The notes: generated by a model not told the origin, from the sequence alone. 64,000 nt of DNA from Methanosarcina vacuolata Z-761 (GCF_000969905.1 NZ_CP009520.1:2418001-2482000), one strand, 5' to 3'. Counted from the stretch's first letter, positions 36,590 through 47,283 are shown. Numbers and translations are program-made.

Positions 36590-38023
36590 TCATTTAATCA
36601 TAATGCTTCCAGAGTAGATTAAGGATTTGCTTCGGACATCCACTATTTTTATAAATATGCGGTCCCCCTGACTAAAGGTAAACTTGTTGCGAGTCTCTTC
36701 ATCATCATATTTAAGATCAAAAGTGACTGAATCCCCTACTTTGAAGGCCCCAATCTCCGTGAAATTGAGGTTGCGTTGTTCGTCTCCTTTCTGAATAATA
36801 ACTTTTGTCTCATTATTAAATTTAAAATTAATTGTATCTCCCCCAAGGTGCTCGATTACGAACTTGAGGGCAGTTCCACCTTGGGTTTCGTTTGAGTTTT
36901 CATCTTGGCTTTCATTTTGGCCTTCATTTTGGCCTTCATCCGGGGGTTCACTAAAGTCCGCTTTATGGGATTCAATTGCAGACTTTGAGGCATCTTCTCC
37001 GTTTACTGAAACCAAAATGACAAGATCCTGAAAATCAGCACCGGAGCTGTCCAAGTCTGTATTGCCCAGCTCAAAAATATATATAGCCTCATTTTCCTTG
37101 AGCTTGATACTACCGTTTTCAATGTACCCTTTTACAAAATCTTCAATCGAGTCCTGACCTTGAAATCCGGGGATATCAGGAACAGGGTCTCCGTTCTTAA
37201 GGACCTTCACATTTAATGGCAGAGTCGAAGTATTAACTGTAAGGATTTGTTTTGGTTTATATTCCCAGAAATATTCCCAGAAATATTCCCAGGAGCAAGC
37301 TTCGACCATTACAGGCGTATCCGCATTATAGGAAATTGGAGACTCCCAGAAGCGAGGATTTTTTCCATCGTTGATATTCCCTTCCGATACATTCGTGTAA
37401 TCTCCCCAGGGATCATAAGTATAGTTCCCTAACTTAAGGCGGCAAGTAACCGGAGACTGGCCCCAGTTCCTGCTAAAAGCACAACCAAGCACAGTTGCAT
37501 TGACTGTGAAGTTTTCCTTCGGTACTACCGTATTGTTGTTTATCACACTGAAATTCACGGTAAAACTCGCTTGAATACTGTGACTTGAAGATACATTATT
37601 GAAGGTATAGGTGGAAACCGGTCCAGCGGAATTTCCGTCCACCAGCACATCAAGAACTTTATGGTTTTCGTCATGTATCATACTGAAGATCTTATTGCCG
37701 CCAGCAGTCACAGAGATACTTCCCTCAGGAGAAATATTACCTCCAGACCCCGAAGAAGCCTCAATTAAATAGCCGGCTGGAGTCGTTTCATCCTGCGTTG
37801 GTGTCTCTGCGTTCTGCGTTGACGTCGTCTCATTTTGCGTAAAATTATGAGCTTCGATCAAGAGATTTGCCCTGGGTGCACTTTCCGGGATATTGGGATA
37901 CACCAGTAATGCAGCAAGTAGGATGGTCACCACAACCATTAATATTTGCCCGTATACTTCTGAGACTGCCTGGCATTTCTCGCCAGGAGTCCTTGACTTT
38001 TTACCCTCCACGATAAAAATCAC
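36590..38023 (-). CDS. secreted protein with type IV pilin N-terminus
   Basis: The 477-aa protein carries the archaeal pilin leader QAVSEVYGQILMVVVTILLA (about residues 18-37), a processed N-terminal helix that anchors or polymerises. A repeat-type beta domain follows (about 90-155), then a beta-rich region with ENEAIYIFELGNTDLDSSGA (about 310-345) and an Asn/Glu/Gln-rich linker (QNEGQNESQDEN). A final beta domain ends the protein. A 12-bp coding repeat gives WEYFWEYFWEYK. It is far longer than a structural pilin, so it is probably a minor pilin or pilus-tip adhesin (inference). Confidence 0.78.
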   Translation of the reverse strand: MIFIVEGKKSRTPGEKCQAVSEVYGQILMVVVTILLAALLVYPNIPESAPRANLLIEAHNFTQNETTSTQNAETPTQDETTPAGYLIEASSGSGGNISPEGSISVTAGGNKIFSMIHDENHKVLDVLVDGNSAGPVSTYTFNNVSSSHSIQASFTVNFSVINNNTVVPKENFTVNATVLGCAFSRNWGQSPVTCRLKLGNYTYDPWGDYTNVSEGNINDGKNPRFWESPISYNADTPVMVEACSWEYFWEYFWEYKPKQILTVNTSTLPLNVKVLKNGDPVPDIPGFQGQDSIEDFVKGYIENGSIKLKENEAIYIFELGNTDLDSSGADFQDLVILVSVNGEDASKSAIESHKADFSEPPDEGQNEGQNESQDENSNETQGGTALKFVIEHLGGDTINFKFNNETKVIIQKGDEQRNLNFTEIGAFKVGDSVTFDLKYDDEETRNKFTFSQGDRIFIKIVDVRSKSLIYSGSIMIK

Positions 38024-38798
38024 CTTAAAAAGATTTATTTCCTGACTATTTAGACTGCCACTCTTTGATATTAATTTAACTGTTTGAGAAAACTATTAAT
38101 TTTAGGTGTTATAATGATCGATTACTCAAGGCTAAAAAGAGAAATTTTATTTATTTTGGGTTATAGAAGTCTTTTTAGTCAGCCGGTATGTTAACATTCA
38201 GGAACATGGGACTTATGACCGATCACGCTTTAGAGAAAGAGTATGAACGCAGGTTTTCAGGGTTAATCGAAAAAGTGACCCTCAAAACTGATTTTCCAGA
38301 AACTGAATAACTAGTTAATATTTTTTACTTTCTGACTTTATATAAATTCTAAAGTATTCCGAAGGAATTTAAGGATTGGAGTAATATTTTCAGCATGTTG
38401 TCACAACTATATATCAAATGTGTGGCAGTTAATGAAACGTTCAATAGAAAAAGTTCCTTAAGAATTGTCCGGGTTTTCAAAGGTTAGGAAGCATAAAACA
38501 TAAAAAGTAGGAAAGACATACAGGATTTTATGAAATAAATAAGTTTCGAGACTGTTAAAAAGATAAAATTGCCTGTAAAAGCTAGAAAATGGGATGGAAT
38601 TCTTATTAGAATTACTGGATTCATGTTATGGAGTTGTTTATCTTGTAGGAAGAACTTATTTCTCAATTACGTAGGATTACTTTTTTATTGTTAGCTGTAC
38701 CTTATTCAGATATAAAACTCTAAATATATTTACAGATAGTTTATTCGTATAAAACTTTTGAAGGTAACGTATAAATTCTAAAAAAGGTTCTTAAAATT
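38024..38798. other. intergenic spacer upstream of the glm cluster
   Basis: About 775 bp. A 40-codon frame at 38188-38310 (MLTFRNMGLMTDHALEKEYE) lacks a clear ribosome site and is uncertain. The stretch before 38799 is AT-rich, with a TATA-like tataaaactctaaatatat near 38711, and probably carries the promoter for the amino-sugar operon. Confidence 0.45.
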
Positions 38799-40016
38799 AT
38801 GAAAGCTATTATCCTTGCAGCAGGAGAAGGGCTGCGCTGCAGGCCTCTTACTCTAACTCGTTCAAAAGTAATGCTTCCTATAGCCAACAGACCTATTTTA
38901 GAGCATGTAATAGGTTCGCTTGAAAAAAATGGAATAACTGACATTATATTGATTGTTGGATATAAAAAAGAACGCATAATGGACTATTTCGAAGACGGGC
39001 TAAACTTCGGAGTGAAAATAAAGTACGTTGAACAGAAAGCTCAGCTTGGGACTGCACATGCAATTGAGCAGGCAAAAAAATGGATTGACCCCGAGGACTC
39101 TGTATTTCTCGTGCTCAATGGAGACAACCTGGTGGAACCGAAAACTATAGCGGATCTTCTAAATAATTATGAAGGGGATGCAAGCCTTCTAACTGTTCAG
39201 ATGGAAGAGACTGCAGGCTATGGTGTGGTTCTGAAAGAAAAAAAGAGAGTCACAAGAATTCTGGAAAAAAGGCCTGGAGACCTGAGCCGTATTGTAAATA
39301 CAGGAATTTATATTTTTACGCCGAAGGTCTTTGAAACCATCGAAAAAACCCCGATATCCGAAAACGGGGAGTATGCAATAACCGATACCCTTCAGCTTAT
39401 GATTGACGAAGGAAAAATCATTACTTCCGTCCCTACCGAATCAAAATGGCTTGATGCTGTCCATGCTTGGGACTTATTAAAAGCTAATGCCATCGTCTTA
39501 AATTCAGCCAGGGAACCGAAGCTTGAAGGGGAAATTGAAGAGGGAGTTTTCCTCAGTGGAAAGGTGGCAGTAGGAAAGAATACCAGGATTCGCTCAGGAA
39601 CTTACATTGTAGGCCCTGCAGTCATAGGGGAAAATTGTGATATAGGTCCCAATGTAGTTATTCTTCCCTCCACAACAATAGGAGACAATGTATCGATCAG
39701 GTCATTTACCGAAATACAGAACAGCATAATAATGAATGACTGCAGGATATACTCTCATGGGCAGATCTCTAATTCCATAATAGGAAGCAACAATACAATT
39801 GGCTCAGGTTTCTTTGTTGAAGAAAAAGAAGGTCTATCGATCATTATGAACGGAAATATTCATCGAGCTCCCAAACTCGGCACCATCTTCGGAGACGACA
39901 ACCGGATTGGGAATAGCGTACTTGTAAAGGCCGGAGTAACAATAGCTGTTGACTGCCAGGTGGAATCTGGAAACACCATATACAGGGATCTGTCCCGTCA
40001 TTCGGTTGTTCTTTAA
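38799..40016 (+). CDS. glmU: GlmU-like sugar-1-phosphate nucleotidyl/acetyltransferase, paralogue 1
   Basis: The 405-aa protein has an N-terminal nucleotidyltransferase (residues 1-230; LAAGEGLRCRPLTLTRSKVM, NGDN) and a C-terminal left-handed beta-helix acyltransferase (about 245-400; hexapeptides such as [14 protein letters not shown]). The usual G-x-G-T-R-M of the nucleotide loop reads GEGLRC here. The expected role is acetylation and uridylylation of GlcN-1-P to UDP-GlcNAc. It is first in the operon, with glmS 18 bp downstream. Specificity between glucosamine and other sugars is not certain. Confidence 0.85.
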   Translation: MKAIILAAGEGLRCRPLTLTRSKVMLPIANRPILEHVIGSLEKNGITDIILIVGYKKERIMDYFEDGLNFGVKIKYVEQKAQLGTAHAIEQAKKWIDPEDSVFLVLNGDNLVEPKTIADLLNNYEGDASLLTVQMEETAGYGVVLKEKKRVTRILEKRPGDLSRIVNTGIYIFTPKVFETIEKTPISENGEYAITDTLQLMIDEGKIITSVPTESKWLDAVHAWDLLKANAIVLNSAREPKLEGEIEEGVFLSGKVAVGKNTRIRSGTYIVGPAVIGENCDIGPNVVILPSTTIGDNVSIRSFTEIQNSIIMNDCRIYSHGQISNSIIGSNNTIGSGFFVEEKEGLSIIMNGNIHRAPKLGTIFGDDNRIGNSVLVKAGVTIAVDCQVESGNTIYRDLSRHSVVL

Positions 40017-40034
40017 CCCTATAAAGGTGGAAAA

Positions 40035-41888
40035 ATGTGTGGAATTGTAGGATATGCAGGGGAAAACTCTGCTGCATCTGTCATCATAGAATCTCTCAAA
40101 AAACTTGAGTATCGTGGATATGATTCTGCTGGGATTTCAATTCTGGGCAGCGGAATCGATACTTACAAGTCAGTGGGCAAAATCGTAAACCTTGAAGCCA
40201 CAATCCCAGAAGGAATAAGTGGCAACATCGGAATAGGGCACACCCGCTGGGCAACCCACGGAAGACCCAGCACAATAAACGCTCATCCGCATACCTCTGG
40301 AAACCCATGTAAGATCTCAGTTGTGCATAACGGAATAATAGAGAACTACATGGCATTGAAAGAACAGCTTACTGCAGAAGGATATGAATTCAAATCGGAA
40401 ACTGATACCGAAGTGATCGCACACCTCCTGCATAAGCACATATACGGTAAGCCAGATGGAAGAGAAGCAAAATGCGAACTTCTTACAGGACTGCGGGAAG
40501 CGCTAAAAGAGATCGAAGGTTCTTATGCTCTTGCAGTTCTCTGTGCTGACGAACAGGGAAAACTTGTGCTTGCCCGGAAAGACAGCCCACTTGTTATAGG
40601 ACTCGGCAAGGGAGAGAACTTTGCCGCATCGGACGTAACTGCTTTTTTGAATTATACAAGGGATGTAATTTTTGTAAATGACTTTGAAACCGCAGTTCTA
40701 ACTCCTAACAGCGTAGAGATCTTTGACAGAGACGGAAAAGTCCGCGAAAAGAAGATAGAAAAGATCGAGTGGGACTTTGAAGCTGCCGAAAAAGCCGGTT
40801 ACGAACACTTTATGCTCAAGGAAATTCACGAGCAGGTGAGTGCGATTCACAATACACTTGCAGGCAAGGTCTCGGAACTTGAAGGAAAGATAGATCTCAA
40901 AGAACTTAATATGACCGATGAAGAGATAAGGAAACTTTCAAGGGTCCAGATTCTGGCATGTGGGACTTCCTGGCACGCAGGGCTGCTTGGGAAATACCTT
41001 TTTGAGCAGCTTGCAGGAATTCATTGCGATATAGACATCTGCTCGGAGTACAGGTACAGAAGCCCGGTTATAAGTGATGGAACCCTTGCCATTGCAATCA
41101 CCCAATCCGGGGAGACTGCAGATACCCTCGCAGCTGTTAGGGAAATAATGTCTTACAACTGCCCTACACTTGCTATTACAAACGTTGTAGGAAGCACTAT
41201 TACAAGAGAAGCTAACAGTGTGCTCTATACCAGAGCAGGACCTGAGATTGGAGTTGCCGCGACCAAAACCTTCAGTACCCAGCTTACACTTCTTTATCTG
41301 CTTGCTGTCAAGTTCGCCCTCTCAAGAGGTAAGCTAAGTCCTGATTATGTTAAAGGATTCATTACGGGTCTAAGAAAAATACCAGGTCAGATTCAGCAGA
41401 TTCTCAACCAGAAAGAAGCAGTAAAGGAATGTGCAGAGAATTTTGCTCATTCAGATAACTACTTCTTCCTCGGCAGGAACCTTAACTATCCGATTGCCCT
41501 AGAAGGAGCTCTCAAATTAAAAGAAATTTCATATCTGCATGCTGAGGGTTTTGCCGCAGGCGAACTTAAACATGGACCGATTGCGCTGCTTGAGAAAGGG
41601 ACGCCTGTAGTTACTATTGCAACAAAAGGGCAGACTTACGATAAGGTGCTGAGCAATATAAAGGAAGTAAAAGCCAGGGATGCGACGGTTATCGCAGTGG
41701 CCGATAATAAAGACACCGAGATCGGAAAATATGCGGATGTTGTTCTTACAATACCTCCGAGTAGCGAATTGCTTTCTCCGTTGCTCAGCGTTGTAGTCCT
41801 CCAGCTGCTTGCTTATTATACTGCTCTTGCTCGTGGGTGCTCGATTGACAAACCACGCAATCTTGCAAAAAGTGTCACAGTTGAATAA
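40035..41888 (+). CDS. glmS: glutamine-fructose-6-phosphate aminotransferase
   Basis: The 617-aa protein starts MCGIVGYAG, exposing the N-terminal nucleophile Cys2 of the glutaminase domain (residues 1-240; GIGHTRWATHG). Two SIS isomerase domains follow (about 290-425 and 460-600; ACGTSWHAGLLGKYL, ITQSGETADTLAA). The C-terminal signature is DKPRNLAKSVTVE. It makes glucosamine-6-phosphate from fructose-6-phosphate and glutamine, the entry step to UDP-GlcNAc. A GGTGG-type site lies 8 nt upstream. It sits between the GlmU-like gene and glmM. Confidence 0.97.
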   Translation: MCGIVGYAGENSAASVIIESLKKLEYRGYDSAGISILGSGIDTYKSVGKIVNLEATIPEGISGNIGIGHTRWATHGRPSTINAHPHTSGNPCKISVVHNGIIENYMALKEQLTAEGYEFKSETDTEVIAHLLHKHIYGKPDGREAKCELLTGLREALKEIEGSYALAVLCADEQGKLVLARKDSPLVIGLGKGENFAASDVTAFLNYTRDVIFVNDFETAVLTPNSVEIFDRDGKVREKKIEKIEWDFEAAEKAGYEHFMLKEIHEQVSAIHNTLAGKVSELEGKIDLKELNMTDEEIRKLSRVQILACGTSWHAGLLGKYLFEQLAGIHCDIDICSEYRYRSPVISDGTLAIAITQSGETADTLAAVREIMSYNCPTLAITNVVGSTITREANSVLYTRAGPEIGVAATKTFSTQLTLLYLLAVKFALSRGKLSPDYVKGFITGLRKIPGQIQQILNQKEAVKECAENFAHSDNYFFLGRNLNYPIALEGALKLKEISYLHAEGFAAGELKHGPIALLEKGTPVVTIATKGQTYDKVLSNIKEVKARDATVIAVADNKDTEIGKYADVVLTIPPSSELLSPLLSVVVLQLLAYYTALARGCSIDKPRNLAKSVTVE

Positions 41889-41967
41889 TTAAATGCCCGA
41901 AAATTTAAAAATTAAAAAACAAGATAATTTAGAGAAAAAAACTTTAGAAAATTTCGGAATGGGATAT

Positions 41968-43272
41968 ATGAAACTCTTCGGATCTTCAGGAATAAGAGGG
42001 ATAGCAAACAAAGAAATTACGCCCGAACTTGCACTTAATGTAGGGCTTGTACTTGGAAGCCGAAAAAAAACTGCAGTTATCGGGAGGGACCCCAGAGTTT
42101 CGGCCCCTATGATCGAGCATGCCCTGATTGCGGGAATGACTGCAACAGGGTGTGCTGTCACAGAAATAGGCCTTGTATCTACCCCAACCCTGGCATATGC
42201 ATCCAGAGAATACGAATGTGGTGTAATGGTTACAGCCTCCCACAACCCCTCAGAGTATGTAGGGATCAAGCTCTGGAACCCTGATGGCATGGCCTTTGAC
42301 TCGGCGCAGCAGGAAGAGATCGAAAAAGCGATTGAAGATGCGGACTTTTCCCTGGTTCCCTGGAACCTGATAGGCAAGTTCGAAGAAGACGGAAATGCTA
42401 TCCGGGCCCATATGAATATGATCAAAAAGCTTGTAGGAAGTTCCAGCCTGAAAGTTGTACTGGACTGCGGATGCGGAGCGGGAGGAACAATTACACCCTA
42501 TCTCCTCCAGGAGCTTGGTTGTGGGGTAATAACCCTGAACGCCCAGCCTGACGGCCACTTCCCTGCGAGAAACCCTGAGCCAAACGACGAAAACCTTTCC
42601 ATGCTCAAAAAAGCCGTTGTGGATTTCGGAGCCGATCTTGGAATTGCACATGACGGTGATGCGGACAGGATGATGGCAGTGGACGAGAAAGGCAATTTTG
42701 TTTCAGGAGATGAAATGCTTGCAATTTTTGGGCTGTATGAGTGCAGCGGTAAGAAAGGAACAGTCGTCGTGCCTGTGGACACATCAATGATGGTTGGGGA
42801 TTCTCTTAAGGGTTCGGAGATTGTGAGGACAAGAGTCGGGGACGTTTACGTCGCAGAGGGCATAAAAAAGTGTGGTGCTATCTATGGAGGCGAGCCATCA
42901 GGAAGCTGGATTTTCCCGAAGATTTCCTACTGTCCGGATGGGATTTATGCAGCCGCAAAACTTGTTGAGATTGTCAAGGAAAAGAAGTTAAGCAAGCTTC
43001 GAGAAGAGCTTCCCAGGTACGCCACAAAAAGAGGAGCCCTTCCCTGTGCAAATGACAAAAAAGCAGAGTTTATGGAAAAAGTTAAGGCTAAACTCGAGCC
43101 CATGGGAAAAGTCCTTGATATCGACGGTATTCGCGTGGAAATGGACAATGGCTGGGTACTTATCCGCCCCTCGGGAACAGAAGCAAAAGTTAGAATCACA
43201 GCTGAAGCCCGGGAAAATGTTGATGAGATTTTCGAGATGGCTGAAAAGCTAGCAAAGGAGGCACTTAAATGA
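41968..43272 (+). CDS. glmM: phosphoglucosamine mutase
   Basis: The protein has the alpha-D-phosphohexomutase signature [17 protein letters not shown], with the phospho-acceptor Ser. It also has the metal loop DGDADRM, the sugar loop GGEPSGSW and the phosphate loop [14 protein letters not shown]. It interconverts GlcN-6-P and GlcN-1-P between GlmS and GlmU. I start at the ATG before [10 protein letters not shown], which is the family N-terminus and gives 434 aa. An in-frame ATG at 41893, four bases after the glmS stop, would add 25 Lys-rich residues. The stop overlaps the next start (ATGA). Confidence 0.93.
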   Translation: MKLFGSSGIRGIANKEITPELALNVGLVLGSRKKTAVIGRDPRVSAPMIEHALIAGMTATGCAVTEIGLVSTPTLAYASREYECGVMVTASHNPSEYVGIKLWNPDGMAFDSAQQEEIEKAIEDADFSLVPWNLIGKFEEDGNAIRAHMNMIKKLVGSSSLKVVLDCGCGAGGTITPYLLQELGCGVITLNAQPDGHFPARNPEPNDENLSMLKKAVVDFGADLGIAHDGDADRMMAVDEKGNFVSGDEMLAIFGLYECSGKKGTVVVPVDTSMMVGDSLKGSEIVRTRVGDVYVAEGIKKCGAIYGGEPSGSWIFPKISYCPDGIYAAAKLVEIVKEKKLSKLREELPRYATKRGALPCANDKKAEFMEKVKAKLEPMGKVLDIDGIRVEMDNGWVLIRPSGTEAKVRITAEARENVDEIFEMAEKLAKEALK

Positions 43273-44462
43273 AAGCGGTTGTCCTTGTGGCAGGCAAAGG
43301 CACAAGGATGGAACCTCTAACTTCCGGCTGTCCTAAAGTTATGCTCCAGGTTGCAAATAAGCCAATCCTCGAACATATACTCAATTCAGCCATAGAAGCA
43401 GGCATTGAAGGCTTTGTCTTCATTACTGGTTATCTCGAAGAGCAGATCAAAGAGTATTTCGGGGACGGAAGCAAATGGGGAGTAAGCATAGAGTATGTAC
43501 AGCAGAAGGAGCAGTTAGGGACTGCAAATGCAATAGGCTGTGCAAAAGGCTATGTTGATGGAGCTTTCCTTGTACTTAACGGAGACATGCTCATAGGAAA
43601 GGAGGACTTAAAAGCCCTGGTCTCAAGGACAGAGGAAGCTGTCATCTGCGTAAAAGAAGTGGAGAACCCGTCGGATTTTGGAGTGCTTGAAACTGAGAAT
43701 AATAGAGTTGTCAGGATAATAGAAAAACCTAAAAATCCTCCTACTAACCTTGCAAATGCCGGAATATATCTCTTCAGGGAATCTGTTTTTGACTTTATTG
43801 ACAGAACCCAGGCTTCAGTGAGAAATGAATTTGAGATTACGGACTCCATCCAGATGTTGATCGATAGTGGAGCAGCCGTGGGTTACAGCCCTCTCGGAGA
43901 CAGATGGATAGATATAGGGTATCCCTGGGACCTCCTGAAAGCAAATGAGTACCTCCTGAAAGACCTTAAGAGCAGCTTTGAAGGTACCGTGGAACCGAAT
44001 GCTACGATAAAGGGAGAGGTTGTAATCGGAAAAGGCACTCTTATCAGGAACGGTTCTTATATCGAAGGCCCGGTGATAATAGGAGAGAACTGCGATATCG
44101 GCCCTAATTGTTTTATCCGTCCTTCTACTGCAATCGGGAACCATGTCAGGGTGGGAAATGCTGTAGAGATAAAAAATACGATTATCATGAAAGATACTCA
44201 TGTGGGACACCTGAGTTATGTTGGAGACAGCATTATCGGGCACCGCTGCAACTTTGGAGCTGGTACGAAGGTTGCAAACCTCCGCCATGATGGAAAAAAC
44301 ATAAAATTAATGGTAAAAAGCAGGATTCTTGACTCGGGCAGGAGAAAACTCGGAGTGATTATGGGAGATGACGTGCATACCGGTATCAATACAAGTATAA
44401 ATATCGGCACGATAATGGAAAAAGGAAGATATACATATCCTGGAGAGATTGTCAAACATTAA
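43269..44462 (+). CDS. glmU: GlmU-like sugar-1-phosphate nucleotidyl/acetyltransferase, paralogue 2
   Basis: The 397-aa protein has the nucleotidyltransferase loop [20 protein letters not shown], which matches consensus better than the first paralogue, and NGDM at the metal site. The C-terminal half is a beta-helix ([36 protein letters not shown]). The NFGAGT-xxN-R-DG segment is typical of GlmU acetyltransferase domains. It overlaps glmM by four bases and closes the operon. The two paralogues may divide the acetyl- and uridylyl-transfer steps or act on different sugars (inference). Confidence 0.88.
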   Translation: MKAVVLVAGKGTRMEPLTSGCPKVMLQVANKPILEHILNSAIEAGIEGFVFITGYLEEQIKEYFGDGSKWGVSIEYVQQKEQLGTANAIGCAKGYVDGAFLVLNGDMLIGKEDLKALVSRTEEAVICVKEVENPSDFGVLETENNRVVRIIEKPKNPPTNLANAGIYLFRESVFDFIDRTQASVRNEFEITDSIQMLIDSGAAVGYSPLGDRWIDIGYPWDLLKANEYLLKDLKSSFEGTVEPNATIKGEVVIGKGTLIRNGSYIEGPVIIGENCDIGPNCFIRPSTAIGNHVRVGNAVEIKNTIIMKDTHVGHLSYVGDSIIGHRCNFGAGTKVANLRHDGKNIKLMVKSRILDSGRRKLGVIMGDDVHTGINTSINIGTIMEKGRYTYPGEIVKH

Positions 44463-44473
44463 CCTTTGATACT

Positions 44474-44500
44474 AAGGAATGATAAAAATATAACTTCAAA
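44474..44500. repeat. solo ISAzo13-like terminal repeat
   Basis: The sequence aaggaatgataaaaatataa followed by cttcaaa matches the left end of the ISAzo13-type element at 56083. It stands alone here, a few bases before MITE family A copy 3. Confidence 0.6.
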
Positions 44501-44505
44501 TTCTC

Positions 44506-44607
44506 GGCTCTTCGTCATTCCCTGTGGATAAGATGATTTTCAATTCGAAACCGAACTGGTTTTTATGAAGACATTATGAGTATAGCCACACAAAACAACG
44601 AAGAGCC
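44506..44607. repeat. MITE family A, copy 3
   Basis: A 102-bp element with exact 10-bp inverted ends (ggctcttcgt / acgaagagcc) and the shared interior tgtggataagatgattttca. Copy 2 (22225-22326) is its inverted relative and copy 1 (16518-16618) a degraded one. It lies after the glm operon. Confidence 0.88.
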
Positions 44608-45316
44608 AAATTTTCATTTTGGGAATTGATCTATAGAGGCTGTCTTAAAATTCAAATCATTTACATTCGTCATCAGTTAAGATACGCTCTGTTAAAAACG
44701 TGTTACTATTATCCTGTTTTTCTGTAAACCTGTAACGTAAATCAAGATGCGTAGATAAATGTAGTAGTATATCGATTCTCAAATATATACATAATAAGAA
44801 AATAAATACAGCTTATGACGCAAATATTATTTTAAAGTCACATGGAATTTTGTAACACGGAAAACGCAGCCTGTCGCATAGTGATTCTATCTGGATATTA
44901 CAACTACGGAAAGCACGGAAAGCACGGAAGAAACACGCCTTTACTACTGATTTGCGTGTCTTCCGTGCTTTCAGTGGTTTTTAAAAAATTCATTTTTGAC
45001 ATACTTTGGAATCGATGCAGTAGTCATGTTATGGTTAACTGATCCCTTAACCGAAGACGCATGAAATCATTTTACAATTGGATGATAGGCAACGTTCCGT
45101 TTAAATTCATATTACGCACTCGATGTATAAAATCAAATACAATAAACATCATGGTTTAAATTTTCGTTTTGGACATTAGCAGTTTGACACTCCGTTTATC
45201 AATTCAAATGCATAAGTCCTATCCCAATTATAGAACCAAATTTAATTTTACGACGCTCTCTCTGAGAATAGACAAAACTTTCCAGCTTTATTCTAACAGA
45301 TTTTTTAAATTTATCT
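44608..45316. other. intergenic spacer after the glm operon
   Basis: About 700 bp of AT-rich sequence. Apart from the long hairpin at 44919-44971, I see no gene or RNA. Confidence 0.5.
44919..44971. repeat. long hairpin (aaagcacggaag / cttccgtgcttt)
   Basis: Arms 44919-44938 and 44954-44971 pair over about 18 bp with a two-base bulge around a 15-nt loop. An extra copy of agcacgga lies just before the left arm. It is GC-richer than its surroundings. It may be a structured RNA, a terminator-like hairpin or a small palindromic repeat. Confidence 0.65.
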
Positions 45317-46120
45317 TTAAAAAATCTTTCCCGGCCTGTCTTCGTTTATGGCTCTGACCCTTCTGAGCAATACAGGATGGGTTGAAAACAGATTGGTAGT
45401 CCAGACCCAGAAACCTTCAGGACTTATTGTGGCTTCAAGGTATTCCTCATAATCAACAACTTTGTAGAGGTGTTCGCCTGCTGAAAGAACTATGAGTCCT
45501 TTTTCGCCTGAAGGGACAAGCCGAATTGCAATTCTGTCCGAGGTATATTCCCTTGCCCGGCTCAGGGCAGTCCATAAAAAGTCCTTGAGGACAGGCACAA
45601 AAGCAATTGGAAAGATAGAAAGATTGTAGAGCAGGGTCACATGGCCTGCCTTTATGTGGGCCAGCTCATGAGCAACGATAAACTCAAGTGAATCAAAATC
45701 TCCTTCTCTATATGCGACCTCAACTATATCCGCGTAAAAAACCACATAATTTTTTCGGAAGTACAGCCGGGTAGCAAACGCATTTAACAGTCCGCCTTCC
45801 TGGATTAAAAAAGCATCCGGAACTTCTTTAAAGTTCAGTTCATGAGAAAGGCGTTTTATGATTTCATAGAGTTCAGGAAACTGCTTTTCTGAAAGCTTGA
45901 TCGCATTTGACATCATTCCTCCGTAGGTCTGCCCGGAAACAAATGAGAGAAAAGCAATCGCTGCCGGAACTACCAGTATATATTCAGGTCCCAGTTCTTC
46001 AGGATATAAAAGCGGAACTGTCATTAGTGTGACATAAATAAAAATACTGATCAGCAGACAGATAACAAAAAGAGGTATTTCGGCAGGATGTCTGAGATTT
46101 CTTACTTCGCTGTCTAGCAA
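45317..46120 (-). CDS. M48 family membrane metalloprotease (HtpX-like)
   Basis: The 267-aa protein has two N-terminal membrane helices (about residues 15-38 and 45-65), the zinc motif HELAH (151-155) followed by IKAGH, and a third Glu ligand region near SRAREYTSDRIAIRL. A C-terminal STHPVLLRRVRAI is typical of M48B proteases. Such proteases degrade damaged or unassembled membrane proteins. It has its own promoter region and no operon partners. Confidence 0.88.
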   Translation of the reverse strand: MLDSEVRNLRHPAEIPLFVICLLISIFIYVTLMTVPLLYPEELGPEYILVVPAAIAFLSFVSGQTYGGMMSNAIKLSEKQFPELYEIIKRLSHELNFKEVPDAFLIQEGGLLNAFATRLYFRKNYVVFYADIVEVAYREGDFDSLEFIVAHELAHIKAGHVTLLYNLSIFPIAFVPVLKDFLWTALSRAREYTSDRIAIRLVPSGEKGLIVLSAGEHLYKVVDYEEYLEATISPEGFWVWTTNLFSTHPVLLRRVRAINEDRPGKIF

Positions 46121-46637
46121 GTTATTCTTTCCTCTACTTTTTCTAAAGATTGAAAATACATTATTAAGTTAAGTAAAGAGTATATTACATAGTAATTACA
46201 TATTAATTTTATTAACAAAGATGGCGTTAGGCCTCATGAAACATATCTAATCCTTTCATTCTCATGAAGCTCAAGCAAAAGAACCATGTAGAGAAAAGGA
46301 GATTGAGATATGGAGAAATCCTTTCTTTTTTAAAAAGTAGCCAGGAGCAAAAGTAAAGAAATTATTATTTTGCCGTTAACAACCGTTTTTACCATTGACT
46401 TATCTATTGCGATGTCTCCTTTCCCTTAAAATAAAAAATTATTTCAGTATGATTAAATTATTATTGTTTTGCACGATTTCGAGAGAAAATCTGAAGACCA
46501 GAAAATAATAAAAAGTCTTATTAATTAACAGAATCTGTCAAATTTAAGGTTATTCGCTAATCGATTAACCCTTCTTTAAATTTGGAATTAAATTTGAAGA
46601 GAGTACTTTTAAACTGCCGTATTAAGCGCAATACGGA
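46121..46637. other. intergenic spacer, no gene seen
   Basis: About 517 bp of AT-rich sequence between the M48 protease and the next hypothetical gene. It has only short frames and no clear repeat. Confidence 0.5.
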
Positions 46638-47009
46638 TTATATGTAGTACTCAACATAGAAACGGTAAGCAACCTGAACTTCTTCGAGCTCCCTGGTTTC
46701 CAGTTCAAAATCAGACTGGCTGGTTTTGTAAATCTTATCTCCAACATTCTTAAAGGTGACTTCACATTTTATATTTTCTGGAAGTTGAGCCTCAAAGCTG
46801 CTACATTTATTACGGATTCCCATGACAAGCTTTTCGATTTCTGCGGTACTGAAGACTTTTTTCTTTATAGGTACGTAATTTACCTCAACTATCAGTTCTT
46901 CTTTGCTCGTTAAGTCTGCCCAGAAGCCGGAAAGTTCGGTTCCTTCTATCCTGTAGTCCTGAAGCTCAAAACTTCTCGTGATTGTATTCTTCATTTTACC
47001 TTCTTCCAT
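46638..47009 (-). CDS. conserved-looking hypothetical protein
   Basis: The 123-aa soluble protein is strand-rich: NTITRSFELQDYRIEGTELS, ELIVEVNYVPIKKKVFSTAE, CEVTFKNVGDKIYKTSQSDF, then a YRFYVEYY ending. It has no signal peptide, membrane helix or catalytic motif and no recognised family. Codon use looks normal. The start may be the ATG at 47009 or the one five codons in (MKNTIT). Confidence 0.6.
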   Translation of the reverse strand: MEEGKMKNTITRSFELQDYRIEGTELSGFWADLTSKEELIVEVNYVPIKKKVFSTAEIEKLVMGIRNKCSSFEAQLPENIKCEVTFKNVGDKIYKTSQSDFELETRELEEVQVAYRFYVEYYI

Positions 47010-47223
47010 ATGCGTAATTTAGAAAGTGGATATATATAAACTATCTTAAAAACAAAGCAGATTCTTAAGAACACAGTTATTCTTTATTACATCAGGAACT
47101 TACATCAGGAACGCAAAGGATCACGAATACCCGTTCCTTCAAGTAGGGAATGAAGTGACCTCTTTCCTCTTTGTTTTTCTCTTCAAAAGCGCATAAGATT
47201 CCTCGAATAACAGGCACAAACAA

Positions 47224-47283
47224 ATGAAAGTACTTTTCACCTCACCCTTCTTTGACTATCGGCATCGTCATTACCTTGGGTAG
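47224..47283 (+). pseudogene. possible truncated N-terminus of a B12-radical SAM or glycosyl-type protein
   Basis: A 19-codon frame, MKVLFTSPFFDYRHRHYLG then TAG, resembles the first residues of cobalamin-binding radical SAM or nucleotide-sugar proteins (KVLFTSPF). Nothing downstream continues it. It may be a relic or a chance frame in the 670-bp spacer 47010-47681. Confidence 0.2.
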
